A DNA stretch of 64,000 bases. Source: Tsukamurella paurometabola DSM 20162. GTDB lineage: Bacteria; Actinomycetota; Actinomycetes; Mycobacteriales; Mycobacteriaceae. Shown in pieces: positions 15,328 to 23,575 of this stretch (position 1 is its first letter; each line of letters starts with the position of its first letter). The notes below the pieces were generated by a model, which did not search any database, was not told where the DNA came from, and saw nothing but the letters and a program-made list of their open reading frames with translations. Both the position numbers and the translations under genes were made by a program. Location: assembly GCF_000092225.1 (NCBI RefSeq), contig NC_014158.1, forward strand, positions 1,116,001-1,180,000. Reading direction: 5' to 3'.

Positions 15328-17433
15328 TTACCAGTTGATACCGGGCAGCCGGTTGAGGGTCTTGCGGGCCAGCCGACGCAGGCCCTGGTCGCCGGAGATG
15401 CCGAACAGCGGGCTGGCCACCGCGGTGGACAGGTCCTTCGATAGATCCTTGGTGGCGGCGAGCCGCCCGCGCGGCGTATCCACCTCGGCCACAACCGCTT
15501 CGATGGCATTGACGTCACGTTCGCGTCCCTCGGCCGCGGCCGACTCCGGGAACAACAGGTAGCCCTGGTGCTGCGCGGCCGCGGAGATCCGCGGGGACAG
15601 GAACTGGCCGAACTGGGCGAGTGTGCCGAGCGGGGTGTCGATCCGGCGCGGCCGTTCGACGATCGCCCGCACCACGATCTGGCCGGCCTTCTCGACCGAC
15701 AGGGCCATGGCGTTGTCGTAGCCTTCGGTCGGCTCGATCATCCGGGTGCGGGTCAGCGGCATGTGAATGTTGGTGAAGGTCACGTGATCCGACACCGTCT
15801 CCGAGGCGGTGATATCGCTGAACGCCTCCAGCGCTGATTTGGACGCGATGTACGCCGCGAACCGCGGTCCGCGAACCTGCACGCCGATCGACGACAGATT
15901 CACTACATGACCGGACTTGCGGGCGGTCATGTGCGGCAACAGTTCCAGGATCAGATACACGGCGCCGAAGTAGTTGACCGCCATGGTCCGCTGATAGTCG
16001 TGGGCGCGGTCCACGGAGTTGATCGTGGATCGCCGGATCGATCGGCCGGCACCGTTGACCAGCACATCCACGTGGCCGTGTTCGGCGAGGATCTGCTGCA
16101 CCGTGGTGCGCACCGCCTCGGGGTCGGTCACATCGCACTGGTAGGCGCGCACCGTGCCCTTCGGGACGCCGGGAATCCCGGGCTCGGCCTCGATTTCGGC
16201 CACCGCTTCGGCCAGGTCCTCCGGCTTGCGCGCCACGATGAACACGTGGGCGCCCTTGGCCGCCGCCTGCTTCGCGGCTTCCTTGCCGATGCCCGATGAG
16301 CCGCCGGTGAGCAGGATGTGCTTGCCCACCAGGGGGCCGCGGGGATCGTCGCGCCGGTTGCGTGCCGGGTCGAGATTCTGCGCCCAGTACTGGAAGATCC
16401 TGGGGCCGTACGACTTCAGGCGCGGCAGTCGTACTCCGAGCCGACGCAGGATGGCGTGCGTGGCGGCCGAGTCGAACCGCGTGTTGTAGAACGGGTAGTC
16501 CAGGACCGACGGGGGAATGCCCAACTGCCGGGCCACGGTGTCGCGTAGGGCGCGGACCTCGTTGCGGCGGCCCACGCGCGCCGCGAACTCGCCGAGCGGT
16601 GCGCCGGGGAGCGAGACCGTCTTCGGGCCCGAGAAGGCCGGTGCGACCGCGTCGTACAGCGTGGTCATGCTCTGGCCCTTGGGGTCGGCCAGGTGGTACA
16701 CAGTGCCCGGCGGTGCCGGGGTGGTCACCAACGCGACCAGGGCCGAGGCCACGAAGTCGACCGGCACGATGTTGGTGTAGCCGAGGTTGGCGAAGGGCAC
16801 CCGCAAGTGGTGCGGGATGGTGCCCATCAGGCGCAGGAACGGGAAGAAGTAGTAGGGCCCGTCGATCTTGTCGCCGGCGCCGGTCACCGAATCACCGACC
16901 ACGATCGAGGGGCGGTACACCTGCCACGGCACATCGGATTCGCGCACCAGCTGTTCGGCCTCGTACTTGGTGCGGTGGTACGGGCTGGGGAAGCTCTGCC
17001 CCACGTCGAAGTCGGTCTCCGCGTACCGGCCCTCGTAGTTGCCGGCCACGGCCAGCGACGAGACGTGATGCAGAGTGGCGCCGAGCGCCCGGGTCACGTC
17101 GATCACGTTCCGGGTGCCGTCGACGTTGGTGATCTGCTGGGCCTCCTCGGGTGCCTCCATGTCGTACAGGGCGGCGAGGTGGATCACGTGGTCCACACCG
17201 GCGGGCAGATCGCCGGGGGAGATGCCCAGACCGGGCTCGGTGATGTCGCCGGGCACCGGTACCACCTGGGGCGCCGATTCGTGGCCCAGATCGGCGATCA
17301 GGCGCTCGAACCGGGGCAGTGACTGATCGCGGACCAGCACGTAGATCGTCGCGTCGCGGTCGGCGGCGGCGAGGCGCGCCACAACGGCGCGACCGATGAA
17401 GCCGGTCCCGCCCGTGACGAAGTAGCTGGCCAT
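15328..17433 (-). CDS. two-domain SDR fatty acyl-CoA reductase
   Basis: A 701-residue fusion of two short-chain dehydrogenase domains. The N-terminal half is an extended SDR (GGTGFIG at residues 8-14, YHRTKYEAE active site) like the reductases that turn acyl thioesters into aldehydes. The C-terminal half from about residue 372 is a classical SDR (TGGSSGIG, catalytic Tyr-x-x-x-Lys in YIASK) like Acr1 ketoreductases. The same architecture is found in mycobacterial AcrA1 (Rv3391), an acyl-CoA reductase on the path to fatty alcohols and wax esters. The ATG at 17433 is preferred over a TTG at 17442. Together with the desaturases it points to acyl-chain remodelling. Confidence 0.8.
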   Translation of the reverse strand: MASYFVTGGTGFIGRAVVARLAAADRDATIYVLVRDQSLPRFERLIADLGHESAPQVVPVPGDITEPGLGISPGDLPAGVDHVIHLAALYDMEAPEEAQQITNVDGTRNVIDVTRALGATLHHVSSLAVAGNYEGRYAETDFDVGQSFPSPYHRTKYEAEQLVRESDVPWQVYRPSIVVGDSVTGAGDKIDGPYYFFPFLRLMGTIPHHLRVPFANLGYTNIVPVDFVASALVALVTTPAPPGTVYHLADPKGQSMTTLYDAVAPAFSGPKTVSLPGAPLGEFAARVGRRNEVRALRDTVARQLGIPPSVLDYPFYNTRFDSAATHAILRRLGVRLPRLKSYGPRIFQYWAQNLDPARNRRDDPRGPLVGKHILLTGGSSGIGKEAAKQAAAKGAHVFIVARKPEDLAEAVAEIEAEPGIPGVPKGTVRAYQCDVTDPEAVRTTVQQILAEHGHVDVLVNGAGRSIRRSTINSVDRAHDYQRTMAVNYFGAVYLILELLPHMTARKSGHVVNLSSIGVQVRGPRFAAYIASKSALEAFSDITASETVSDHVTFTNIHMPLTRTRMIEPTEGYDNAMALSVEKAGQIVVRAIVERPRRIDTPLGTLAQFGQFLSPRISAAAQHQGYLLFPESAAAEGRERDVNAIEAVVAEVDTPRGRLAATKDLSKDLSTAVASPLFGISGDQGLRRLARKTLNRLPGINW

Positions 17434-17501
17434 GCCTTGCAACCTACTTCCCGTGACCGGCCGCCGACAATCCGTGCGCGGCCGCGCTCACCCCCTGATT
17501 A

Positions 17502-17990
17502 TCACGGTGCGGCGAGCGGCGCCACCACCGCGGATGTCACAGTCACCAGGTCCGATGGTGCCAGCTCGACCTCCAGGCCCCGTCGCCCCGCGGAGCAGAA
17601 GACGGTCGCGAAGGCGAGGGCCGACTCGTCGAGGGCGGTCGGTAACCGCTTGCGCTGCCCGAGCGGTGAGACGCCGCCCAGCACGTATCCGGTCACCCGG
17701 CGGACGTCCGCCGGATCAGCCATCGACGGACGGTGCAGGTTGAGTGCGGCGCCCGCCGCCTTGAGGCTGAGCTTGCCGGACGTGGGCACGATCGCCACGG
17801 CGAGCCGCGTGCCGTCGGTGATCACGAGCGTCTTGAACACCCGCGCCGGGTCGTGCCCGAGCGCCTGCGCCGCCTCGCCGCCGAAGGATTCCGCGCGCGG
17901 GTCGTGGGTGTACTCGTGGGTCGCGAACGCGATCCCCGCGGCCTGCAGCGCCGCGATCGCCGGCGTTGCCGCGGCGTTCTTCTTCCCCAT
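17502..17990 (-). CDS. ybaK: Cys-tRNA(Pro)/aminoacyl-tRNA deacylase, YbaK/EbsC family
   Basis: A 162-residue YbaK-domain protein that removes misattached cysteine from tRNA(Pro) in the cytoplasm. The conserved lysine lies in RVFKTLVI, and the GYVLGGVSPLGQRKRLPTALDE stretch is diagnostic. ATG start at 17990. It is unlinked functionally to neighbours but sits next to sigH as in M. tuberculosis (Rv3224A/B region). Length is normal. Confidence 0.9.
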   Translation of the reverse strand: MGKKNAAATPAIAALQAAGIAFATHEYTHDPRAESFGGEAAQALGHDPARVFKTLVITDGTRLAVAIVPTSGKLSLKAAGAALNLHRPSMADPADVRRVTGYVLGGVSPLGQRKRLPTALDESALAFATVFCSAGRRGLEVELAPSDLVTVTSAVVAPLAAP

Positions 17991-18140
17991 GTCAGTTGAT
18001 CCTAGAGACCCGCGTTATCCCCTCCTCCGCGTTCTGGCCCCCTGTGCGTCGCCGCGGGGACCGGTCGTGGTGGAGGGGAGTACGAGGAGATGCGCCCGGG
18101 TGGTGCCGAGCTCTTGATAGCCCAGCGATACGGTCGATTC

Positions 18141-18605
18141 ATGGGACGAATCAGCGATCTGCTGTCTGCACTCGCGACGAAGGCGCTGCAGACGCGAGCC
18201 CTGGCGCGCGCTCCGATCTGGCTGTACCGGCACGACCTGGGCGCTCTGCTCGGTGGGCGGATGGTGCTGATCGAGCACACCGGCCGCACCACCGGCGAGC
18301 CCCGGTACGCGGTGGTCGAAGTGGTCGACCGGCCCGGCCCGGACGAGGTGATCGTGTGTAGCGGCTTCGGCGAACGCGCGCAGTGGTACCGGAACCTGCG
18401 CGCCACCCCGGAATGCGCGCTCACGCTCGGACGGCACCGGCGTCCCGCACACGCCGACCTGCTCGACCGAGAGGCTTCCGACCAAGTGCTCGAGCGCTAC
18501 CAGCGCAGTCATCCTGCGGCATGGCGTCGCCTGCGCGGCGCCATCGAACAGGCCACGGGTGCGCCGGTCGAGAGTCTGCCCATGGTTCGGTTCACGCTGA
18601 ACTGA
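18141..18605 (+). CDS. Ddn-like deazaflavin (F420)-dependent oxidoreductase
   Basis: A 154-residue protein of the nitroreductase/deazaflavin-dependent family (split-barrel, DUF385). The core GGRMVLIEHTGRTTGEPRYAVVEV is the family hallmark for F420 phosphate contact. Such enzymes reduce quinones or other substrates with F420H2. The ATG at 18141 gives the usual family N-terminus; the earlier in-frame start at 18090 has no good ribosome site. It precedes sigH by about 100 bp. fbiC at the far end of the window shows the organism makes F420. Substrate unknown. Confidence 0.75.
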   Translation: MGRISDLLSALATKALQTRALARAPIWLYRHDLGALLGGRMVLIEHTGRTTGEPRYAVVEVVDRPGPDEVIVCSGFGERAQWYRNLRATPECALTLGRHRRPAHADLLDREASDQVLERYQRSHPAAWRRLRGAIEQATGAPVESLPMVRFTLN

Positions 18606-18618
18606 CTCGTGAGCGCCG

Positions 18619-18645
18619 GGAACAAGGCCGGGCGCGATGCTGTTG
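18619..18645 (+). promoter_or_regulatory. autoregulatory SigH promoter
   Basis: GGGAAC at 18619-18624, 18 nt, GTT at 18643-18645: a near-ideal SigH site 62 nt before the sigH start. sigH positively controls itself in M. tuberculosis, so this is expected. It also argues against the earlier in-frame GTG at 18609, which would put the promoter inside the gene. Confidence 0.75.
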
Positions 18646-18707
18646 CAGAGTTCGTGAGTGCAGGTAGCGCAGGAGCGGTTCTCGAGCGACCGGTAGCCTT
18701 CGGTGGC

Positions 18708-19388
18708 ATGACGGACGGCGACATCACGGATGTGACCGAGCTGGACCAGGCGAGCGGCGAACCCGACACCGAGGTCGAGTCGGAAGAGCAGCTCACGGCC
18801 CGGTTCGAAGCCGAGGCGCTGCCCCTGTTGGACCAGTTGTACGGAGCGGCGCTGCGAATGACGCGCAATCCCGCCGACGCCGAGGATCTGGTGCAGGAGA
18901 CCTATGTGAAGGCCTACAGCGCCTTCCGCAGCTTCCGCAAGGGCACCAATCTCAAGGCGTGGCTGTACCGGATCCTCACCAATACCTACATCAACGGTTA
19001 CCGCAAGAAGCAGCGGCAGCCCGCGCAGTACCCCACGGACGAGATCACCGATTGGCAGCTCGCGGCCACGGCGGAGCACAGCTCCACCGGACTGCGCTCG
19101 GCGGAGATCGAGGCACTGGACGCGCTGCCCGACGACGAGATCAAACAAGCGCTGGCGAAGCTCCCCGAGGACTTCCGCATGGCGGTGTACTACGCCGACG
19201 TGGAGGGATTCCCGTACAAGGAGATCGCGGAGATCATGGGAACGCCCATCGGCACCGTGATGTCGCGGCTGCACCGCGGCCGACGGCAGCTCCGCACCGA
19301 ATTGGAAGGGGTCGCGCGCGAGCGCGGCTTCCTGCGGGCCGGTGCCGCCGATACGGATGGCGGCACCGATCAGGAGGGTGAGAAGTGA
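18708..19388 (+). CDS. sigH: ECF RNA polymerase sigma factor SigH
   Basis: A 226-residue ECF sigma factor, the thiol-oxidative and heat stress regulator. Region 2 ([25 protein letters not shown]... with the [21 protein letters not shown] segment) binds the -10; region 4 ([41 protein letters not shown]) binds the -35. The ATG at 18708 gives a length close to the mycobacterial 216 residues. A TAGCCT lies 8 nt upstream of ATG as a second, leaderless promoter candidate. The stop overlaps the start of rshA by 4 nt, so both are made in step. Four sites in this window match its expected promoter. Confidence 0.95.
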   Translation: MTDGDITDVTELDQASGEPDTEVESEEQLTARFEAEALPLLDQLYGAALRMTRNPADAEDLVQETYVKAYSAFRSFRKGTNLKAWLYRILTNTYINGYRKKQRQPAQYPTDEITDWQLAATAEHSSTGLRSAEIEALDALPDDEIKQALAKLPEDFRMAVYYADVEGFPYKEIAEIMGTPIGTVMSRLHRGRRQLRTELEGVARERGFLRAGAADTDGGTDQEGEK

Positions 19389-19666
19389 CGTACTCGGCGG
19401 ACGGCAATCCGGACCTGGAGCTCGACTGCTCCGCGGTGATGGCCGATATCTGGCTGCTCCTCGACAACGAGTGCGATGCCGAGGCCAAGGCCCGGCTCAA
19501 GGCGCACATCGACGGTTGCTCGCAGTGTCTGTCGCACTACGGGATCGAACAGCAGATCAAGGCGCTGGTGGGCCGCAAGTGCGGCGGTGACCGGGCGCCC
19601 GAGGGGCTGCGCGAGCGATTGACGATCACCCTGCGGCATACCGAGGTCCGCTACCGCTCGGAGTGA
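19385..19666 (+). CDS. rshA: zinc-binding anti-sigma factor RshA
   Basis: A 93-residue anti-sigma factor of the mycothiol-system ZAS family. The redox motif H41xxxC45xxC48 is intact, with further cysteines C15 and C30. In reduced state it holds SigH; oxidation of the cysteines or phosphorylation releases it. GTG start at 19385, overlapping the sigH stop (GTGA). Length and position equal those of Rv3221A. Confidence 0.95.
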   Translation: MTYSADGNPDLELDCSAVMADIWLLLDNECDAEAKARLKAHIDGCSQCLSHYGIEQQIKALVGRKCGGDRAPEGLRERLTITLRHTEVRYRSE

Positions 19667-19675
19667 CCGGAGACG

Positions 19676-19716
19676 GAACGAGGGCCCGTCGGCGATGTGC
19701 CGACGGGCCCTCGTTC
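19676..19716. terminator. bidirectional terminator after sigH-rshA and bL37
   Basis: An 18-bp perfect stem (GAACGAGGGCCCGTCGGC, 19676-19693; complement 19699-19716) with a 5-nt loop. It separates the convergent rshA and bL37 genes. No T-run follows, as is common in actinobacteria. Confidence 0.85.
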
Positions 19717-19741
19717 TCGAAAAGCTCGCGAACCTGAGCGA

Positions 19742-19816
19742 TCAGGAGTTCGGGCGCTTGCCGTGGTTGGCTGCGTTCTTCTTGCGGCCGCGCTTCTTAC
19801 GTCCACGCTTTCCCAT
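19742..19816 (-). CDS. large-subunit ribosomal protein bL37 (24 aa)
   Basis: A 24-codon gene reading MGKRGRKKRGRKKNAANHGK followed by RPNS. It matches the very small, extremely basic actinobacterial ribosomal protein bL37 found on the 50S subunit of mycobacteria. The ATG at 19816 follows a strong GGAAGGAG ribosome site. It lies between rshA and pdtaS on the opposite strand, a place where homologues occur, and is easily missed because of its length. Identification rests on the RGRKKR...ANHGKRPN pattern recalled for this family. Confidence 0.85.
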   Translation of the reverse strand: MGKRGRKKRGRKKNAANHGKRPNS

Positions 19817-19899
19817 GGCGGTCTCCTTCCTGGCCTCGGGCGAATCTCAATACCCGCTATTGTTTCACGACGGACCGTCACGACGAAAAAGGGCCGCCC

Positions 19900-21405
19900 A
19901 TGGCATCGCTCGCCGACCTCCTGGCGATACACACCGATCTTCCCGGCCGGGCCGCCCGGCACCTCCAGCGGATCGTCGCCGAGTGGCAGCTTCTCGCCGA
20001 TCTCTCCTTCGCCGACCTGCGGCTATGGGTGCGCGAGGACCCCGATGAGTCGGAATCCGCGGAGCCCGGCTACGTGTGCATCGCGCAGTGCCGGCCCAAC
20101 ACCACGCCCACCGTCTACAACGACGACGGGGTAGGGGTCACCGTCGAACCCTGGCAGGCTCCCACGCTGCACGCCGCCTACGAGGGCGCGGTGCTGGTCC
20201 GCGGAGTCACGCCCACCTGGACCGGGCCGGTGCGGGTGCGGCGGCAGGCCGTGCCGGTGCTGTGGGGCGGCGAGGTGATGGCCGTGCTCACCCGCGACTT
20301 CAACGTGACCCATCCGCGCACCCCCAGTCCGCTCGAGGTGGCCTACACCGAATGCGCCGACGACCTGTGCAAGATGGTCGCCGAGGGCGCGTTCCCGGAA
20401 CCGGAGGACCACCCGACGGGGGAGGCCTCGCCCCGCGCCGGCGACGGCTTCATCCGTGTGGACCAGGAGGGGCGGGTCGTGTTCGCCAGCCCGAACGCGC
20501 AGTCGGCGTACCGCCGGATGGGTGCGTTCACCGAGCTGGAGGGCAGCGATCTCGCCGACCTCTCCGCGCGGCTGGTCGGTGACCGCTTCGAATCCGAGGA
20601 GCTGCTCGCCGCCCTCGATGGTGCGCTCACCCGGGGCGACGGGGCCCGCGTGGAGCTCACCACCGCGGGCGTCACCGTGGTGATGCGCGTGCTCGGGCTC
20701 TGGCCCGGCGGTCGTCCGGGCGGGGCCGCGGTGCTGTTGCGCGATGTGTCCGAGCTCAAGCGCCGCGACCGCGCGCTGATCTCCAAGGACGCCACCATCC
20801 GCGAGATCCATCACCGGGTGAAGAACAATCTGCAGTCGGTCTCGGCACTGCTGCGGCTGCAGGCGCGCCGGACCCGCAACGATGAGGCGAAGCGGGCGCT
20901 CCACGAGTCGGTGCGGCGGGTCGCGTCGATCGCTCTGGTTCACGAGACTCTGTCGATGAGTGTCGACGAGCAGGTGAACATCGACGACGTGATCGACCGG
21001 CTGATCCCGATCATGGTCGACGTGGCACCCGCATCGGGCGGTGCCACCGCCGCGGTCACGGTGCTGCGCCGCGGAGATTTCGGCTATCTCGACGCCGACC
21101 GTGCCATGCCGCTGGTGATGGTGGTCACCGAGCTGATCCAGAACGCGATCGAGCACGGTTACGGGGTGGGGGAGACGGGCACCGTCGAGCTGCTCGCCGA
21201 CCGGTCGACGCGCCGCCTGCGGGTGACCGTCCGGGACGACGGTGCCGGAATCCCCGACGGGTTCGCGCTCGGCGAGTCGGACCGGCTCGGCCTGCAGATC
21301 GTCCGTACCTTGGTCGCCTCGGAACTCGGCGGCGAGATCACGCTGGCCGCGAGGACCGCGGGCGGCACCGACGCCGTACTCACGGTGCCGCTGCAACCGG
21401 CCTGA
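19900..21405 (+). CDS. pdtaS: cytosolic sensor histidine kinase PdtaS
   Basis: A 501-residue soluble kinase, same length as M. tuberculosis PdtaS (Rv3220c). A GAF domain (about 1-150) and a PAS domain (about 180-290) precede a HisKA_2 dimer helix with the phospho-acceptor in EIHHRVKNNLQS (His304/305) and an HATPase domain (TELIQNAIEHGYG, DDGAGIPDGF, GLGLQI-like GLQIVRTLV). It phosphorylates PdtaR, an RNA-binding antiterminator encoded elsewhere; signals reported for the family include nitric oxide, copper and cyclic-di-GMP. ATG start at 19900, divergent from bL37. No membrane segments. Confidence 0.93.
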   Translation: MASLADLLAIHTDLPGRAARHLQRIVAEWQLLADLSFADLRLWVREDPDESESAEPGYVCIAQCRPNTTPTVYNDDGVGVTVEPWQAPTLHAAYEGAVLVRGVTPTWTGPVRVRRQAVPVLWGGEVMAVLTRDFNVTHPRTPSPLEVAYTECADDLCKMVAEGAFPEPEDHPTGEASPRAGDGFIRVDQEGRVVFASPNAQSAYRRMGAFTELEGSDLADLSARLVGDRFESEELLAALDGALTRGDGARVELTTAGVTVVMRVLGLWPGGRPGGAAVLLRDVSELKRRDRALISKDATIREIHHRVKNNLQSVSALLRLQARRTRNDEAKRALHESVRRVASIALVHETLSMSVDEQVNIDDVIDRLIPIMVDVAPASGGATAAVTVLRRGDFGYLDADRAMPLVMVVTELIQNAIEHGYGVGETGTVELLADRSTRRLRVTVRDDGAGIPDGFALGESDRLGLQIVRTLVASELGGEITLAARTAGGTDAVLTVPLQPA

Positions 21406-21420
21406 GGGGGGTCGGCGGCA

Positions 21421-21458
21421 CGAAGAAGCCCGGTGGCCTCGGCCACCGGGCTTCTTCG
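21421..21458. terminator. bidirectional terminator between pdtaS and whiB1
   Basis: Perfect 18-bp arms (21421-21438 and 21441-21458; CGAAGAAGCCCGGTGGCC and its complement) around a TC centre. It lies between convergent genes and ends 11 nt before the whiB1 stop codon. Confidence 0.85.
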
Positions 21459-21469
21459 AGTACGGCTGT

Positions 21470-21724
21470 TTAGACCGCGGTGCGGGTGCGGGTGCGCGCG
21501 TTACGGCGCTTGAGCGCGCGGCGCTCGTCCTCGCTCATACCGCCCCAGACGCCGGCGTCCTGGCCCGACTCGAGGGCCCAGGACAGGCACTCGGCGGTCA
21601 CGGGGCACCGGTTGCAGACCAGCTTGGCGTCCGCGATCTGCGCGATGGCCGGACCACTGTTACCCACGGGGAAGAACAGCTCGGGATCCTCGTCGCGACA
21701 GATGGCCTTATGGCGCCAATCCAT
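21470..21724 (-). CDS. whiB1: WhiB1 iron-sulfur transcription factor
   Basis: An 84-residue Wbl protein, the same length as mycobacterial WhiB1. The four [4Fe-4S] cysteines are C9, C37, C40 and C46, followed by the GVWGG turn that packs on sigma factor region 4 and a basic tail (RRALKRRNARTRTRT) that contacts DNA. WhiB1 is nitric-oxide sensitive and essential in mycobacteria. The ATG at 21724 is chosen by comparison; an upstream in-frame GTG at 21757 would add 11 residues not seen in the family. Confidence 0.96.
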   Translation of the reverse strand: MDWRHKAICRDEDPELFFPVGNSGPAIAQIADAKLVCNRCPVTAECLSWALESGQDAGVWGGMSEDERRALKRRNARTRTRTAV

Positions 21725-22098
21725 GTCAGTACTCTCCTTCGGGCGCACGTGCACCACTCGTAAGTTCTCGGGCTGTTAACGCGGAGGGAACCGAACTGTT
21801 TCCGCGCTGTTACGTTTCAAATATTTCCACGTTCTCAGCAGGAGTCAATAGATTCCGGCTCGGAGGTGGGGGATCTCACAGCGGGGGCGGTGAGAGCCTG
21901 CCTTCGGGCGGTGTACTACACTGCTGCCGGTTCAGCGGACTGCCCGCAAGAATAACTCCACACGCTGCGGTTTTGCAATGGTTTTCTGGCAAAGCGTGAG
22001 GTACGCCGCAATCGCGGCGATCGCCTCCGGTCAACGCGAGCGTTTCACCGCGGCCGGGAATCGGACGTCGATCGGCCCGTCACCGTGAGGCGATCGGG
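21725..22098. promoter_or_regulatory. whiB1 upstream region with CRP-like site
   Basis: A 374-bp gap. On the whiB1 side lies an AT-rich stretch (about 21770-21840). GGTGG-N6-TCACA at 21865-21880 fits the CRP/Cmr half-sites TGTGA-N6-TCACA at 8 of 10 positions; M. tuberculosis whiB1 is CRP controlled. A short odd palindrome GTGTACTACAC (21911-21921) is also present. No small gene seen; the remainder near 22000 is featureless. Confidence 0.4.
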
Positions 22099-23094
22099 TC
22101 AGCGAACGCGGGGCAGCGGCGGCAGATCCGCGACTACCCGGATGCGCTCGGGGGAGTACCAGAAGCGCACGTCGGTGCGGTCACCGAGGTGGTCGCCGTC
22201 CACCTGCGCCGGCACCGGAACCGCGCTGCTCACGCGCACTTCCCGCAGATCGTCGTGCCGGATCAGGTGTCGCACCTTCGGCCCCTCGGTCCGGCGTGCG
22301 GACAGCATCTGCCGCACCAGCAGCAGGTTCGGGAGCGTGCGCATCGACCGGGAGGCGAAGATCCCCAGGCCGGTGCCGTAGTCGGTACCGGGGTTGGTGA
22401 ACACCGCGCGGTTGTTGAGAAAGGTCCACGGGCTCGCGTTCGAGACGAACGCGAAGTGCACGCCGTCGATGTCCTCCCAGGTGCCCGGATCCGCGCCGGG
22501 GAGGTGGACGGTCAGCTGCGGCTCGCGCCGTGACGCCGAGAAGAAGGTCTTGACCGACGTGCGCACATAGCGCGACGGAGTGGCCGCCTTGCCCTTCTCA
22601 CGCAGGGCCTCCATGTTCGCGATCACTTCGGCGTCCACTCCGACCCCGGCGTTGAACAGGAACCAGCGGTCGTCCGCGCAGCCCAGCCCGATGGTCCGGA
22701 AACTGCGGCGCTCCAACAGATCCATGAGATGGACGGTGGCTTGCTCGGGGTCGCGCGGGACGGCGAGCGAGCGCGCGAAGACGTTCGCGCTGCCGCCCGG
22801 GATCACCGCGATCGCCGGCAGTTCGTCGGCGGGCACCGCGGGCGGCCCGTCGGGCATCCCCTCGCGCCCGAGAATCCCGCACACCACCTCGTTCACCGTG
22901 CCGTCGCCGCCGTGCACGATCACCAGATCGGTGCCGTTCGCCCGCGCCTGGGCCGCCAGCTCGGTGGCGTGACCGCGCTGCTGTGTCTGCACCAGGGTGA
23001 TGTCGAGCTTCGCGGACAGCGCCAGCGCGACCAGGTCGCGGCCCGCGGGCGTGATGGCCGTGGCGTTGGGATTGACGATCAGCAGGGCGCGCAC
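22099..23094 (-). CDS. diacylglycerol kinase-family lipid kinase
   Basis: A 331-residue DAGK-catalytic domain protein (LCB5/YegS type). NPNAT at the N-terminus, GGDGTVNEV near residue 62 and IPGGSANVFARSL are the nucleotide-binding motifs; the C-terminal beta-sandwich ends with VQVDGD-like PAQVDGDHLGD. It would phosphorylate a lipid such as diacylglycerol at the membrane. GTG start at 23094 (VRALLIVNPNA). It corresponds by position to Rv3218, next to whiB1. Divergent from the membrane protein at 23134. Confidence 0.85.
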   Translation of the reverse strand: MRALLIVNPNATAITPAGRDLVALALSAKLDITLVQTQQRGHATELAAQARANGTDLVIVHGGDGTVNEVVCGILGREGMPDGPPAVPADELPAIAVIPGGSANVFARSLAVPRDPEQATVHLMDLLERRSFRTIGLGCADDRWFLFNAGVGVDAEVIANMEALREKGKAATPSRYVRTSVKTFFSASRREPQLTVHLPGADPGTWEDIDGVHFAFVSNASPWTFLNNRAVFTNPGTDYGTGLGIFASRSMRTLPNLLLVRQMLSARRTEGPKVRHLIRHDDLREVRVSSAVPVPAQVDGDHLGDRTDVRFWYSPERIRVVADLPPLPRVR

Positions 23095-23133
23095 ACGGCT
23101 CAGCGTACCGAGGCGGCCCGATACCCTGGGCCG

Positions 23134-23574
23134 GTGACTTCCTCCCGCGGCGGACGCCGCCCCGCCGCCAGCGCCAGCACCACCGCCGCCCCCGGCACCG
23201 TCCGCGCCGCGGGTGTCATCGTCGGCCTCGAAGGGATCGTCGCGCTGGGGTGGGGCGTGCTCGAGTTGATCCGCGGCATCACGGGCGCCGCCGAGAGCAG
23301 CCGCGGCGCCTACGGCATGGCGTTCTGGATGCTGCCGATCGGTTCCGCCGTCCTGGCCGGCGGTATCGCCTTGTTGCAGGGCAAGCGCTGGGGCCGCACC
23401 CTGGGCGTACTGACCAATCTGCTGCTCGGCTTCGCCGGGATCAGCGGCGCCTTCTCGCAGGGACGCCCCGAGGTCGGCGTCCCGATGATCATCGTCGCCG
23501 TGGTGGTCCTCGGCCTCATGTTCAGCCCACCGACGGTGGCGTGGCTGGAGGGCGAGTACCGGCGCGACGAGTAG
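23134..23574 (+). CDS. small integral membrane protein
   Basis: A 146-residue protein with about four membrane segments (VRAAGVIVGLEGIVALGWGVLEL; MAFWMLPIGSAVLAGGIALLQG; LGVLTNLLLGFAGISGAF; VPMIIVAVVVLGLMF). It corresponds by position to Rv3217c, whose function is unknown. GTG start at 23134 is 6 nt after TACCCT (23122-23127), so probably leaderless. Only 39 bp separate it from the divergent lipid kinase gene. Confidence 0.75.
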   Translation: MTSSRGGRRPAASASTTAAPGTVRAAGVIVGLEGIVALGWGVLELIRGITGAAESSRGAYGMAFWMLPIGSAVLAGGIALLQGKRWGRTLGVLTNLLLGFAGISGAFSQGRPEVGVPMIIVAVVVLGLMFSPPTVAWLEGEYRRDE

Positions 23575-23575
23575 C

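Noticed and set aside
13779-15338. 519-codon plus-strand frame opposite the aldehyde dehydrogenase
   Set aside because: Antisense of a complete ALDH with catalytic Cys and Glu; no domain in the plus frame.
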